From Methanobacteriota archaeon (GTDB lineage Archaea; Halobacteriota; Methanomicrobia; Methanomicrobiales; Methanoculleaceae): a stretch of DNA of 64,000 nucleotides. Made by a program: the position numbers and the translations under genes. The notes below the pieces were generated by a model that ran no database searches, was not told the origin of the DNA, and was given only the letters and a program-made list of their open reading frames with translations. The stretch is taken from contig JAEWLJ010000029.1 in the NCBI GenBank assembly GCA_023393455.1, positions 31,221 through 95,220 of the forward strand. The letters run 5' to 3'. This document shows positions 43,737 through 53,093 of this stretch, in pieces; position 1 is the first letter of the stretch, and every line of letters starts with the position of its first letter.

Positions 43737-44606
43737 TCAGGAGAGCCCGGCAACCGGCTGCATCGGCTCGACCTGCTCTTTGAGGAAGCCCAGCAACTCG
43801 CGGTTGACCTCCCCGGCGTGGGTCCAGGTGATCCCGTGCGGCCCGCCATCGATCACCACGAGACGGCTCCTCTCGACCATATCGGGGATGCGCTTTCCCG
43901 AGGCGGGGAAGGGCACAATCCGGTCGGCGTCGCCGTGGATGACGAGAACCGGCACGTCGATGCTCGCAAGGTCGCCCCGGAAGTCGGTCAGCCACGCCGG
44001 GACGCAGTCGAGCGTGCCCCGCGGGGAGGCAGTGGCCGCGACGTTCCAGCTGAGGCGGAGGACCTCGTCGCTGACGCGGTCGCCGCCGAAGATATCGGCG
44101 TTGTAGAAGTTCTGGAAGAACCCGGTGAGGAATGCCGGGCGGTCGGTGGCGATGCTCTCCATGAGGCCGTCAAAGACGCTACCCTCGACGCCCTCGGGGT
44201 TGTCAGCGGTTTTGAGCAGGAACGGGGGGATCGCGGATATGAAGACGGCCTTCTCCACGCGGTCGCTCCCGTAGGTGCCGAGGTAACGGGCGACCTCGCC
44301 GCCGCCCATCGAGAACCCGACGAGCGTGGCCCCGGCGAGGTCAAGTTCCGTCATGAGCCTGTGCAGGTCTCCGGCCAGGGTATCGTAGTCGTAGCCGACG
44401 GTCGGTTTGGCGGAGTTGCCAAACCCCCTGCGGTCGTAGGCGACGACGCGGTAGCCCGCGTCGATCAGCACCGGCACCTGCTTCTCCCAGGACTTGCTCG
44501 AGAGCGGCCAGCCGTGGATCAGGACGACCGGCTTACCCATGCCGTGGTCTTCGTAATAGAGGTCGATGGGGCCTGAGTTTTCTTTACCAACGGTGATGTA
44601 AGGCAT
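43737..44606 (-). CDS. Alpha/beta hydrolase (non-heme chloroperoxidase-like)
   Basis: 289 residues. LIHGWPLSSKSWEKQ (oxyanion region), GFSMGGGEVARYLG with the nucleophile Ser, IHGDADRIVP with Asp and DGGPHGITW with His form a complete triad. The overall sequence resembles perhydrolase/chloroperoxidase-type esterases. A strong GGAGGAAGT site precedes ATG 44606. Substrate unknown. Convergent with the M24 peptidase gene. Confidence 0.9.
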   Translation of the reverse strand: MPYITVGKENSGPIDLYYEDHGMGKPVVLIHGWPLSSKSWEKQVPVLIDAGYRVVAYDRRGFGNSAKPTVGYDYDTLAGDLHRLMTELDLAGATLVGFSMGGGEVARYLGTYGSDRVEKAVFISAIPPFLLKTADNPEGVEGSVFDGLMESIATDRPAFLTGFFQNFYNADIFGGDRVSDEVLRLSWNVAATASPRGTLDCVPAWLTDFRGDLASIDVPVLVIHGDADRIVPFPASGKRIPDMVERSRLVVIDGGPHGITWTHAGEVNRELLGFLKEQVEPMQPVAGLS

Positions 44607-44766
44607 GCAATACTTCCTCCTCTGCGGGGTCCCGGGACCGGCCATAGTATAAAGATTTTGACCCCGGCTCGTCTGCCCGGGCCCGGGAGGGACCAGCTGG
44701 CCGGGATGGAGAGACGGGCGCCGGGAAATGGATACCTTTAATGTCGCCAACTCCCTGATCTGATCG

Positions 44767-45606
44767 ATGGGGAACCACGCTAAGACGCTCAGGAACCTGC
44801 TCATCGCGGCGGGCATCCTCGCGGCGGTTCTGTTCATAATTGTCGTGCTGATCGCGGCAAATCTCGGCCAGTCCGCGTCCGAGAGTTTCAGGTCGACGTA
44901 TCACTACGAGTTGAAGGTCTCGACGTCGGGGCCGATCGAAGACGCGGTTCTCCTCATCCCTCTTCCGTCCCGTTACGATCCGGCGACAGGAACGAACGTC
45001 ACCCCAATCAATCTCTCCCAGGCGAGTCTTCGCAACGTCGAAAGCGATGTATCGGTGAAGATCGAGAACGTCGACGGAGTCCCTATGCTCAATATCTCTG
45101 CCGATCGTATCGATCCCATCTACAAAAGCCGCATCACGCCGATTCCAATCGTACCGGGGCAGAGCGAGTCGGAACTCCCGACGCCGACCCATGTTTACTC
45201 CGACCGGTATTCAGAAGAGACGCCACTACTCGTAGAGATGGAACTTCGTGCGTCCGGCACCAGCTCCACAGAGATAGATACCAGAACGCCGGTGGGGACC
45301 GAGCCCCTGTTTGCACCCTACCGGATCGTCGGCAACCTCACCGGTTCCAGCGGGCCCGTCGACGATTACTACGTGAGCCCGGGGTCGTCCGGCTACTTCG
45401 TCGAGGTGCCGTTCATCCTCTCGTTCGAGGCCGCCGACGAGAACGTTCTCACCTTCTCGGCCGACCTTCAGGGGAGAAACGAATGGTGGGTCATGGGCTG
45501 GCAGTTTAACTCATACCACGAGCAGGTGCGCCGCGAGTTCACGGGCCCATGCAATGGCACCTACCCGGTACGGGGCATCCTCGTGACCGGCGGGGGGGTT
45601 TACTGA
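44767..45606 (+). CDS. Membrane-anchored hypothetical protein
   Basis: 279 residues. One N-terminal membrane helix (NLLIAAGILAAVLFIIVVLI) anchors a large outside domain that is rich in beta strands, Ser, Thr and Asn (YHYELKVSTSGPIEDAVLLI, FEAADENVLTFSADL). Several N-x-S/T sites suggest an S-layer-facing location. No family recognised. It resembles hypothetical exported proteins common in methanogens. Confidence 0.6.
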   Translation: MGNHAKTLRNLLIAAGILAAVLFIIVVLIAANLGQSASESFRSTYHYELKVSTSGPIEDAVLLIPLPSRYDPATGTNVTPINLSQASLRNVESDVSVKIENVDGVPMLNISADRIDPIYKSRITPIPIVPGQSESELPTPTHVYSDRYSEETPLLVEMELRASGTSSTEIDTRTPVGTEPLFAPYRIVGNLTGSSGPVDDYYVSPGSSGYFVEVPFILSFEAADENVLTFSADLQGRNEWWVMGWQFNSYHEQVRREFTGPCNGTYPVRGILVTGGGVY

Positions 45607-45639
45607 TTCTCAACGAGCCTCATTCCCGCGCACCATACC

Positions 45640-46557
45640 GTGGAAAATGCTAAATACTCGCCGGGACCTCACTCCAGAACCGAATGGGGTGAGGATACGC
45701 ACGATCAACGCGAGACCTGGGATGAGATGGCCGGACAACACCCCCAGCACCCGCTCAGGGCGGTGATTGGCACCAACGACCTGAACAACATATATATCGA
45801 CGGCAGCCAGAAACGTCTCGTCTCAAAGGCAGTCAGACTGGAACCACACTTCACGGTGCTCGATTACGGGTGCGGCGTCGGCCGGTGGACGCTCTGGTTC
45901 GCCCGGCAGGTGAGGCACGTCGTCGGTGTGGACATCTCGCCGAAGATGGTGGGGACGGCACGGCAGGCGGCGGATGAGGCGGGCATCCGTAACGCCGAAC
46001 ATGCAGTCATCGACGGACTGCCGCTCGCCTTTGAGGACAACACGTTCGATCTCGTCAACGCCGTCTGGGCCCTGCGCTACATCATCGACGACGACGAACT
46101 CGCCCGCACCATCAGCGAACTCTGCCGCGTGACCCGACCGGGGGGGCACGTTACGTTCATCGAGATGCTCGCGAGGAGAGAGCCGGAGTTCAAGGAGCAC
46201 GAGGGGGAGTTCAGCGGGGCGGCGGTGTACCGGAGAGGGGGAGACTACCGGTCGCTCTTCGAGGGGTGCGGCATGGTACTGAAGAAGAGCACGGTCTCGA
46301 ACGCGTCGCCCCTCTACTGGCCGTTCGTCGCGTTTCGCGACGCCGCACGGCGCCGAAACCTCCCTGACTCGCTCTCGCGCCTGGCCCCGTCAGTCGTCTC
46401 CGTGAGCCTTGCGGCCGAGGGGCTGACAACAGGGCTGATGCAGGCCCTGTCCGACCGGGATCTCGTCTGGTGCAGGCATCGCTTCTTCTGCTTCGAGAAG
46501 CCGGAGAGCGGGGAGGTCCGGGCACCGCCCCACGAGCAGAAGAACGCCTCTTTTTAA
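45640..46557 (+). CDS. Class I SAM-dependent methyltransferase
   Basis: 305 residues from a GTG start. DEMAGQHPQHPL leads into VLDYGCGVGRWTLWFARQV (SAM loop near residue 75), VVGVDISPKMVG, IDGLPLAFEDNTFDLVNA and TRPGGHVTFIEM. The acceptor is unknown. The GTG start keeps the helix HDQRETWDEMAG typical of this fold; a later ATG at 45727 would cut it. It follows the membrane-anchored gene by 33 bases on the same strand. Confidence 0.82.
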   Translation: MENAKYSPGPHSRTEWGEDTHDQRETWDEMAGQHPQHPLRAVIGTNDLNNIYIDGSQKRLVSKAVRLEPHFTVLDYGCGVGRWTLWFARQVRHVVGVDISPKMVGTARQAADEAGIRNAEHAVIDGLPLAFEDNTFDLVNAVWALRYIIDDDELARTISELCRVTRPGGHVTFIEMLARREPEFKEHEGEFSGAAVYRRGGDYRSLFEGCGMVLKKSTVSNASPLYWPFVAFRDAARRRNLPDSLSRLAPSVVSVSLAAEGLTTGLMQALSDRDLVWCRHRFFCFEKPESGEVRAPPHEQKNASF

Positions 46558-46626
46558 CCCGCACGGCAGAAGATCTATCATGAGCAACAACCTGAGCGGG
46601 CGCAGGCGGCCAGAGGAGGGGCGGTC

Positions 46627-47136
46627 ATGACGGATCGACCTCCCGTACCGCCCCGGGCCTCGCGGACGGAGTGGTATATGGCCATCGCGGTCGAGACCGC
46701 CCGGCGATCGACCTGTATCCGGCGGTGTTACGGGGCAGTCGTGGTGAACCCGGCAGGGGAGATCGTCTCTACCGGGCACAACGGGGCTCCGCGCGGTGAG
46801 GCCCACTGCGACGAGCTGAACACCTGCATAAGGAAGCAGTACAACATCCCCTCAGGCGAGCGCTACGAGTTCTGCCGATCGGTGCACGCGGAGATGAACG
46901 CGCTCCTGCAGGCAGGCCGGGCCGCGGTCGGCTGCACGATGTATCTGGCCGGGTTCGAGCGCCTGACGGGAGCACCGTCTTACGACCCGCCCTGCCTGAT
47001 GTGCTCGAAGATGCTGGTGAATGCCGGCATCGACAGGGTGGTCGTCAGGACGCCGGAAGGGCTCGGGGAACTCGACCCGCAGAACCTCTACCGCCAGCAC
47101 CTGGATAGCGTGATTGCGAAGGTTTCGGGGGAGTAG
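46627..47136 (+). CDS. Deoxycytidylate deaminase (ComEB/dCMP type)
   Basis: 169 residues. Zinc site His-Ala-Glu in RSVHAEMNALLQAGR and PPCLMCSKMLVNAG with the two Cys ligands. An upstream ARRSTCIRRCYGAVVVN and GHNGAPRGEAHCDELNTC match the dCMP/ComEB deaminase group, which makes dUMP for thymidylate synthesis. A GGAGGGG site precedes ATG 46627. It starts 69 bases after the methyltransferase. Confidence 0.92.
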   Translation: MTDRPPVPPRASRTEWYMAIAVETARRSTCIRRCYGAVVVNPAGEIVSTGHNGAPRGEAHCDELNTCIRKQYNIPSGERYEFCRSVHAEMNALLQAGRAAVGCTMYLAGFERLTGAPSYDPPCLMCSKMLVNAGIDRVVVRTPEGLGELDPQNLYRQHLDSVIAKVSGE

Positions 47137-47332
47137 GGGGTTCACTCGCCCTTGCTCTGCGCCTTCGGCCTCCTCCCCTTCCTGCAGGGGTGGGGGCAGT
47201 CATTGCGATAGCCGATAGAAAGCCATATCCGGGGGAACAGATCGTTTTTCTCGGCGCTTCCCCCATCTCGACCACCCGGACCACCATGAGAACGGGGGGG
47301 CCGGTACCCATAGCACAGGATACCCCGCCCCT

Positions 47333-48406
47333 TTACTGCTCCACGATGACGACCGGTTTGATCAGATCCTTCGGCTTATCCTTCATCAGGAGGAGAGCCT
47401 CCTCGAGTTTATCGAAGCCCTTGAAGACATGCGTCGCCATGAGCGCGGGGTCCATACGCCCGTGCATCACCACTTCGGCCAGCCGCTCCATTCGCACCCT
47501 CCCGCCGGGGCAGAGTCCGGTCATGATGTTCTTGTCCGCCATCCCGAACCCCCAGCCCACGCGGGGAAGGGGTATGATGTCCTGGTCCCCCAGGCCCGAA
47601 CCGAAGTAGTTGATGTTTGAGATCACCGATCCGGGCTTCGCCACGTTGATCGCGTCCATCATGATATCAGGGCCACCGCCGGCGATGATCACGGCGTCGA
47701 CGCCAACCCCGCCGGTTTTGTCAAGGATCTGGTCGGCTGTGTTCCCGTCCTTGTAACTGATGATGTCTGTCGCACCGTACTCTTTCGCAACCCTGACGGA
47801 AGCAGGCCGGGTTCCGACGGCGAATATCCTCCCGGCGCCCCGCAGTCGTGCGCCGGCGACGCCGCACAGTCCGACCGGCCCGATCCCCAGGACCGCCACC
47901 GTAGACCCGATCTGGATGTTGGCGTTTTCAGCCCCCATGAACCCGGTGCTGAGCATATCCGGGAGCATGACCCCGCCCTCAAGGGACATCCCTTTGGGCA
48001 GGTGCGCGAGGTTGTAGTCTGCCAGGTTGACGTGGAAGAACTCCCCAAAGACGCCGTCCTTGAAGTTCGAGAACTTCCAGCCCCCGAGAGGACCGCCGGT
48101 CTGCGACGGGAACCCGCGCTGTGCGGCTTCCGTCTCCCAGTCGGGGGTGATGGCCGGGACGATGACCCGGTCGCCGGGCTTGAAGTCTTTGACCTCGCTT
48201 CCCACTTCATCCACGATCCCGAGCGCCTCGTGCCCCAGGATGAGGTTGTGCCGATCCCCGATTGCTCCTTCCCAGACGGTGTGGACATCAGACGTACATG
48301 GCGCGAGCGCCAGCGGTTTGACGATGGCGTCTCTCGGACCGCAAGCGGGTCTGTCCTTTTCTATCCACCCGATCTCGCCGATCTTTAACATTGCCAGGCC
48401 TTTCAT
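47333..48406 (-). CDS. NADP-dependent secondary (isopropanol) alcohol dehydrogenase
   Basis: 357 residues, very similar by eye to the Thermoanaerobacter/Clostridium beijerinckii secondary alcohol dehydrogenase: MLKIGEIGWIEKDRPACGPR, PCTSDVHTVWEGAIGDRHNL, AITPDWETEAAQRGF, VAVLGIGPVGLCGVAGARLR. Zinc ligands: Cys in APCTSD, His-Glu in LGHEALG and Asp in LPDM. GTRP and the later Tyr in IISYKDG are the NADP-phosphate contacts of that family. It oxidises 2-propanol or 2-butanol to the ketone. GAAAGGAGGAAG precedes the ATG at 48406. Methanomicrobiales can use such alcohols as electron donors. Confidence 0.92.
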   Translation of the reverse strand: MKGLAMLKIGEIGWIEKDRPACGPRDAIVKPLALAPCTSDVHTVWEGAIGDRHNLILGHEALGIVDEVGSEVKDFKPGDRVIVPAITPDWETEAAQRGFPSQTGGPLGGWKFSNFKDGVFGEFFHVNLADYNLAHLPKGMSLEGGVMLPDMLSTGFMGAENANIQIGSTVAVLGIGPVGLCGVAGARLRGAGRIFAVGTRPASVRVAKEYGATDIISYKDGNTADQILDKTGGVGVDAVIIAGGGPDIMMDAINVAKPGSVISNINYFGSGLGDQDIIPLPRVGWGFGMADKNIMTGLCPGGRVRMERLAEVVMHGRMDPALMATHVFKGFDKLEEALLLMKDKPKDLIKPVVIVEQ

Positions 48407-48660
48407 GATCTCTTCCTCCTTTCGGCCGGGTAGTGGTCGCATGGCGGCATAAAAGTTGAGGTCTTCATGAATTCCTCATCGAGGCGTAGGGCTCCGACAA
48501 CCATTCCGTGCGGGGATAACCGGGAACCCGGTTCTTGAGTCGACCGCTGCGACACGAGACACGGTGCGTCCGCGGACTTCGCCCGATGACCTCGAAAGGG
48601 CCCCGCAGACCACCAGACAGACCGATTCGGCGACGACCCGATCCGGGGCTGGCGGCCCTG

Positions 48661-49926
48661 TCACGAACCGCGCCGCCGCCCTGCGAGAAAGATCGGTATC
48701 CCCGCCAGCATGATCGCGCTCCCAAGCGCGACGGCAACGGCCGGCAGCGTGAAAGCAAGCACGAGGCAGCCCAGAAGACCCAGGACCGCGATGTATCTCC
48801 CGTGCAGCCTCTCCTGCCCCGTCAGGGTATACGCGGAGATGTTCGTGACCGCGTAATAGAGCAGCACGGTAAACGAACTGAACCCTATCGCCGCACGAAG
48901 GTCCGCGAGAAGCACCACCGCAACCAGGATTACGCCGACCGTCACTTCGGCGAGGTGCGGGACCCGGTGCACCGGGTGGACCCGGGCGAGGTAGGAAGGC
49001 ATTCGACGGTCCGCCGCCATGGCAAAGAGCATCCGGCTGATACCCGCCATCAGGGAGAGCAGCACCCCGAGTGTCGCAAACGTCGAACCGATCCTGACGA
49101 TCCACTGCCACTCCCCGAATCCCGCCCCGACGAGTGCCGTCACCAACGGTGCGTCGGACTCCGCGAGCGGATCAGGCCCGACGAGGAGGAGCGCCGAGAC
49201 GACGACGGCGGCGTAGACGAAGAACGTGATGAAAAGACCGAGCACGATAGCCCGGGGAATGGCCGTCTCCGGGTCTTCGACCTCTTCGCCCAGGGTCGCG
49301 ATCCTCGAATACCCTGCAAACGCGAAGAACCAGATCCCCGCCGACTGCAGAACCCCGTAGATGCCGCTCGGCCCGAGGAGCGGGCGGAGGTTATCGGGGT
49401 CGGGGGCGCCGACGAAGAGGAGAGCGACGATCAGGATGAGGGAGAGCAGGACCGCCGCGACGAGGGCCTTCGTCACACGGGCGGTCTTCTCGATCCCGTG
49501 GTAGTTCAGCATCGTGAACGCGATCACCGCCCCCGCGGCAAGGAGCCGGGCATACTCCGGGGCGAGGTAGTAGCCGAAGGTGAGCGCGACCGCAGAGCAA
49601 CTGGCGAGTTTGCCGACCACGAAACCCCAGCCGGCAACCCAGGCCCAGAACTCGCCCAACCGTTCCCTCGCGTATACGTAGGTGCCGCCTGACGCCGGGT
49701 AGAGGCGGGCGAGCTGTGCAGAGGAACTGGCGTTGCAGTACGCGACAGCGGCCGCAATCGCGAGGCCAAAGAGCAGCCCGGCCCCGGCCGCGGCCGCCGC
49801 CGGTGCAAGCGCCGTGAAGATCCCGGCCCCGATCATCGACCCGAGCCCGATGAAGACCGCGTCCCCGGCAGTCAGTCTTCGCGAGAGCCTGCTCGGCCAG
49901 ATGCCGTCGCGCGGGGTCTTTCCCAT
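48661..49926 (-). CDS. APC-family amino acid permease
   Basis: 421 residues with about twelve hydrophobic segments. GLGSMIGAGIFTALAPAAAA near residue 28 is the conserved unwound helix of APC transporters (GSxIGxGIF). Also YPASGGTYVYAREGL-like LYPASGGTYVYARERLG and FAFAGYSRIATLGEEVEDPE. It imports an amino acid or amine with a cation; substrate unknown. No adjacent enzyme suggests one. It lies 253 bases beyond the alcohol dehydrogenase, on the same strand but with its own likely promoter. Confidence 0.92.
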   Translation of the reverse strand: MGKTPRDGIWPSRLSRRLTAGDAVFIGLGSMIGAGIFTALAPAAAAAGAGLLFGLAIAAAVAYCNASSSAQLARLYPASGGTYVYARERLGEFWAWVAGWGFVVGKLASCSAVALTFGYYLAPEYARLLAAGAVIAFTMLNYHGIEKTARVTKALVAAVLLSLILIVALLFVGAPDPDNLRPLLGPSGIYGVLQSAGIWFFAFAGYSRIATLGEEVEDPETAIPRAIVLGLFITFFVYAAVVVSALLLVGPDPLAESDAPLVTALVGAGFGEWQWIVRIGSTFATLGVLLSLMAGISRMLFAMAADRRMPSYLARVHPVHRVPHLAEVTVGVILVAVVLLADLRAAIGFSSFTVLLYYAVTNISAYTLTGQERLHGRYIAVLGLLGCLVLAFTLPAVAVALGSAIMLAGIPIFLAGRRRGS

Positions 49927-50128
49927 ACGTCCTGCCCACGACGACCGGCGGGAGAGTTAACCGTTCCGGCGAAGCGAACCCGCTCTCGTATGACGGTGCA
50001 ACCTCCCTGTACGTCCATCTCCGGCGCACAGTTACTTTTATGATGGCTGCCCCGGATGTGGGGGCACGCCCGCCTGGGCATTGGTTGCGTGCGCCTGGCC
50101 GGAGCAAGAGGGTTGTAGGTGAAGACGT

Positions 50129-52252
50129 ATGGATGCGAGAAGAAAGGTAGACGAGAAGAGCAAGCAGGAGCAGCTCGACGAGTTCCGGGCAGACCCGGGA
50201 CAGGAGTACCTGACGACGAACCAGGGGCTTCGAGTGAGCCATACCGACGACGCGCTGAAGGCGGGGGAACGGGGGCCGACGCTCCTTGAGGATTTTCATT
50301 TCCGCGAGAAACTGACGCATTTCGACCATGAGCGGATCCCCGAGCGGATCGTCCACGCCCGGGGTTCGGGTGCGCACGGGTATTTCCAGGTCTACGAGTC
50401 GATGGCCGAGTATACGCGAGCGGCGTTCCTCCAGGACCCTCAGAAGTTGACGCCGGTCTTCGTCCGGTTCTCGACCGTCGTGGGGTTCCGGGGCTCTGCC
50501 GACACGGTCAGGGACGTCAGGGGGTTCGCGACGAAGTTCTACACGGAAGAGGGGAACTATGACATCGTCGGCAACAACATGCCGATCTTCTTCATCGTGG
50601 ATGCCATCAAGTTCCCCGACCTCGTACACTCCATCAAGCCGGAGCAGCACCACCAGATGCCGCAGGCCTCCGCCGCCCACGACACCTTCTGGGACTTTGT
50701 CGGGAACCTGCCCGAGATCACGCACATGATCATGTGGGTCCTCTCGGACCGTGCGCTCCCGCGGAGTTACCGGATGATGCAGGGATTCGGGGTCAACACC
50801 TTCCGGTTCATCAACGCCGAAGGAAAGACGCGGTTCGTCAAGTTCCACTGGCGGCCGCTGCTCGGCGTCCACTCGCTCGTCTGGGACGAGACGCAGAAGA
50901 TTGCCGGGAAGGACCCGGACTTCAACCGCCGCGACCTCTGGGAGGCGATCGAGATGGGTGACTTCCCCGAGTACGAGTTCGGGGTGCAGATGATCGAAGA
51001 AGCGGACGAACACAACTTCGATTTCGATATCCTGGACGCGACGAAGATCTGGCCAGAAGAGGATGTGCCGATCCGGTGGGTCGGGAAGATGACCCTGAAC
51101 AGAAACCCGGACAACTTCTTCGCGGAGACCGAGCAGGTCGCGTTCTGCCCGGCAAACATCGTGCCGGGGATAGACTTCTCAAACGACCCGCTCCTGCAGG
51201 GCCGGCTCTTCTCGTACCTGGATACCCAGCTGATACGCCTCGGCGGCCCGAACTTCCAGGAGATCCCGATCAACCGGGCGGTCGCGCCGGTCGCGAACAA
51301 CCAGCGGGAAGGCTACCACCGGATGACGATCGATAAGGGTGTCGTGAGTTACTTCCCGAACTCGCTCGGCGAGAACAAGCCCCGGCCGGCCCGGGTAGAG
51401 GAGGGCGGCTACGCCCACTACCAGGAGAAGATCGACGCGAGGAAGATCCGCGCCCGGAGCGAGAAGTTCAACGACCACTTCAGCCAGGCGAAGCTCTTCT
51501 GGAACAGCATGTCCGATGCGGAGAAGGAGCATATCGTCAAGGCCTTCCACTTCGAGCTCGGAAAGGTCTCGGACCTCGGGGTCCGCAAAAGGGTGGTGGA
51601 CCTCATCAACAACGTCGACGGCGACCTCGCGATACGGATTGCGGAAGGGATCGGGGTGCCGCCCCCGAGCGAGAAAGGCGGGTCCTCCGGGACGAAGAAG
51701 TCCCCGAACCTCAGCCAGGAGACGACCGTCAAAGACACCATCAAGAGCAGGAAGGTTGCGATCCTTGTTATGGAGGGCTATAACCACGACGAGGTGATGC
51801 AGGTCTCACAGGCGCTGAAAGATGGCGGGGCTCACCCGCAGATCATCTCGCAGTTCTTCGGTAAGGTCAGATCCGCCGACGGCAGGGAGATGGAGGTCGA
51901 CAAGAGTTACGTCACCACCACCTCCGTCGTCTACGACGCCGTCTACATCCCGGGGGGGGAGCACGCGGAGACCCTGAAGAACCAGGGTTTCGCGATCCAC
52001 TTCGTCAACGAGGCCTTCAAGCACTGTAAGCCGATCGGGGCGGTTGGAGAGGGGATCAACCTCCTGAAGGCATCGGATATCAAGGGCGTCGCCTTCGCTG
52101 ATGCCGGCGCCGGGGGAGAGGCCATCTCCGAGATGGGGGTCGTGACCTGCGGGAGCCAGGGGAACGTGAACTCGTTTGCCGACCAGTTCAAGACGGCCAT
52201 CGGACAGCACCGCCACTGGGACCGGGAGAAGAAGGAGCAGGTGCCCGCCTGA
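50129..52252 (+). CDS. katE: Catalase, large-subunit type (KatE/HPII) with C-terminal GATase1-like domain
   Basis: 707 residues. The heme domain (1-500) has the distal His in RIVHARGSGAHGYF, Asn in DIVGNNMPIFFI and the proximal Tyr in RLFSYLDTQLIRLGG. Residues 540-700 form the flavodoxin/DJ-1-like domain typical of clade 2 catalases (SRKVAILVMEGYNHDEVMQV, YDAVYIPGGEHAETLKN). Length fits HPII. It removes H2O2. GTAGGTGAAG precedes ATG 50129. Its first 135 bases after codon 6 are duplicated at 52769-52903. Confidence 0.96.
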   Translation: MDARRKVDEKSKQEQLDEFRADPGQEYLTTNQGLRVSHTDDALKAGERGPTLLEDFHFREKLTHFDHERIPERIVHARGSGAHGYFQVYESMAEYTRAAFLQDPQKLTPVFVRFSTVVGFRGSADTVRDVRGFATKFYTEEGNYDIVGNNMPIFFIVDAIKFPDLVHSIKPEQHHQMPQASAAHDTFWDFVGNLPEITHMIMWVLSDRALPRSYRMMQGFGVNTFRFINAEGKTRFVKFHWRPLLGVHSLVWDETQKIAGKDPDFNRRDLWEAIEMGDFPEYEFGVQMIEEADEHNFDFDILDATKIWPEEDVPIRWVGKMTLNRNPDNFFAETEQVAFCPANIVPGIDFSNDPLLQGRLFSYLDTQLIRLGGPNFQEIPINRAVAPVANNQREGYHRMTIDKGVVSYFPNSLGENKPRPARVEEGGYAHYQEKIDARKIRARSEKFNDHFSQAKLFWNSMSDAEKEHIVKAFHFELGKVSDLGVRKRVVDLINNVDGDLAIRIAEGIGVPPPSEKGGSSGTKKSPNLSQETTVKDTIKSRKVAILVMEGYNHDEVMQVSQALKDGGAHPQIISQFFGKVRSADGREMEVDKSYVTTTSVVYDAVYIPGGEHAETLKNQGFAIHFVNEAFKHCKPIGAVGEGINLLKASDIKGVAFADAGAGGEAISEMGVVTCGSQGNVNSFADQFKTAIGQHRHWDREKKEQVPA

Positions 52253-52351
52253 TCGGATCGTTGCAAGGCCGCCCCGCCCTCCCGCTCGAACTCAGCCCGG
52301 CAGGTCGCGGTGAGCAGGACGGCGAAGAAGGGAGATACGCCGGGGGGAGTG

Positions 52352-52768
52352 TCAACCACTCCCTTCCTGCAGCAGGGTGGAGATATCTTTCTCGGTCTTG
52401 CAGAGACGCACCATCGATTGTGCGATCCAGTAAGGGTCGATCTCCTCCCCGAAGAAGAACTGGAGCCTTGTCCACCCGGATGAATCGGTGACCAGTTCGA
52501 CCCGTTGCGTCTTTGGGATGACGGTGAGAAGGGAATCGCGGAGCCGGGGCAGGAAGTCCGCAACCTTCGGGTATTCCCTGTCTCTGACCTGCACCTCGAT
52601 ACTGATCGAGTCCTTCCAGTCGCTGAACTCGTAGTGCACCGCCTCTGGCCATCCCTCGCGGTATACGCTGACGTTCTCACTCCCGGTCACATGGGTCGAG
52701 AATAGGGGCGCCTTCATCTTCGAGAACGCCTCGTCGATCAACCGGAGTCGCAACCTCTGACGCTTCGA
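52352..52768 (-). pseudogene. Truncated copy of the PDDEXK-like gene (C-terminus only)
   Basis: This frame encodes RQRLRLRLIDEAFSKMKAPL and continues to LQFFFGEEIDPYWIAQSMVR and the stop. It matches the last 137 residues of the protein at 59.7-60.7 kb closely (endings STLLQEGSG are identical). The N-terminal nuclease part is gone and the similarity ends where the katE copy starts, so this is a truncated paralogue. Upstream in-frame codons come from unrelated scraps. Confidence 0.7.
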
Positions 52769-52903
52769 TAGACGAGAAGAGCAAGCAGGAGCAGCTCGAC
52801 GAGTTCCAGGCAGACCCGGGACAGGAATACCTGACGACGAACCAGGGAGCGCGGGTGAGCCATACCGACGACGCGCTGAAGGCGAGGGAGCGGGGGCCGA
52901 CGC
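52769..52903 (+). repeat. Partial copy of the katE 5' end (135 bp)
   Basis: Starts at TAGACGAGAAGAGC and matches 50148-50282 without gaps, with few substitutions (for example QADPG for RADPG). It encodes SKQEQLDEFQADPGQEYLTT and beyond, then stops matching abruptly. It joins the truncated PDDEXK-like gene on one side and histidine kinase scraps on the other. Confidence 0.8.
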
Positions 52904-52966
52904 CTGAGAGACCGTCCGCCGGTCGGGTGATCGCGAAAGCCCCGGTACAAACCCGGCGAGACGGCG

Positions 52967-53057
52967 GCGGACGGCCTGCTCTCCGTGGTCTTCAACAACC
53001 TCATCGGGAACGCGGTGAAGCGCGGCGTTCCGGCTGGCGCTCAAGAAGGCGGCATAG
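52967..53057 (+). pseudogene. Histidine kinase scraps (ATPase domain pieces)
   Basis: LLSVVFNNLIGNAVK is read at 52976-53020, the N-box of a histidine kinase ATPase domain. FRLALKKAA plus stop follows at 53028-53057 in another frame, the usual kinase C-terminus. The roughly 100 residues between them are missing. The source resembles the kinases at 21.0 and 53.8 kb. Confidence 0.6.
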
Positions 53058-53093
53058 GCGTACGGCCCCGGCGGTTCTGCTGGATGAGGTGCC

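Noticed and set aside
46950..47320. Possible extra gene between the dCMP deaminase and the alcohol dehydrogenase
   Set aside because: Only short frames without motifs; the gap is simply a convergent intergenic region.
49391..51013. 540-codon leftward frame across katE and the APC permease
   Set aside because: It mixes antisense catalase with out-of-frame permease text and has no domain.
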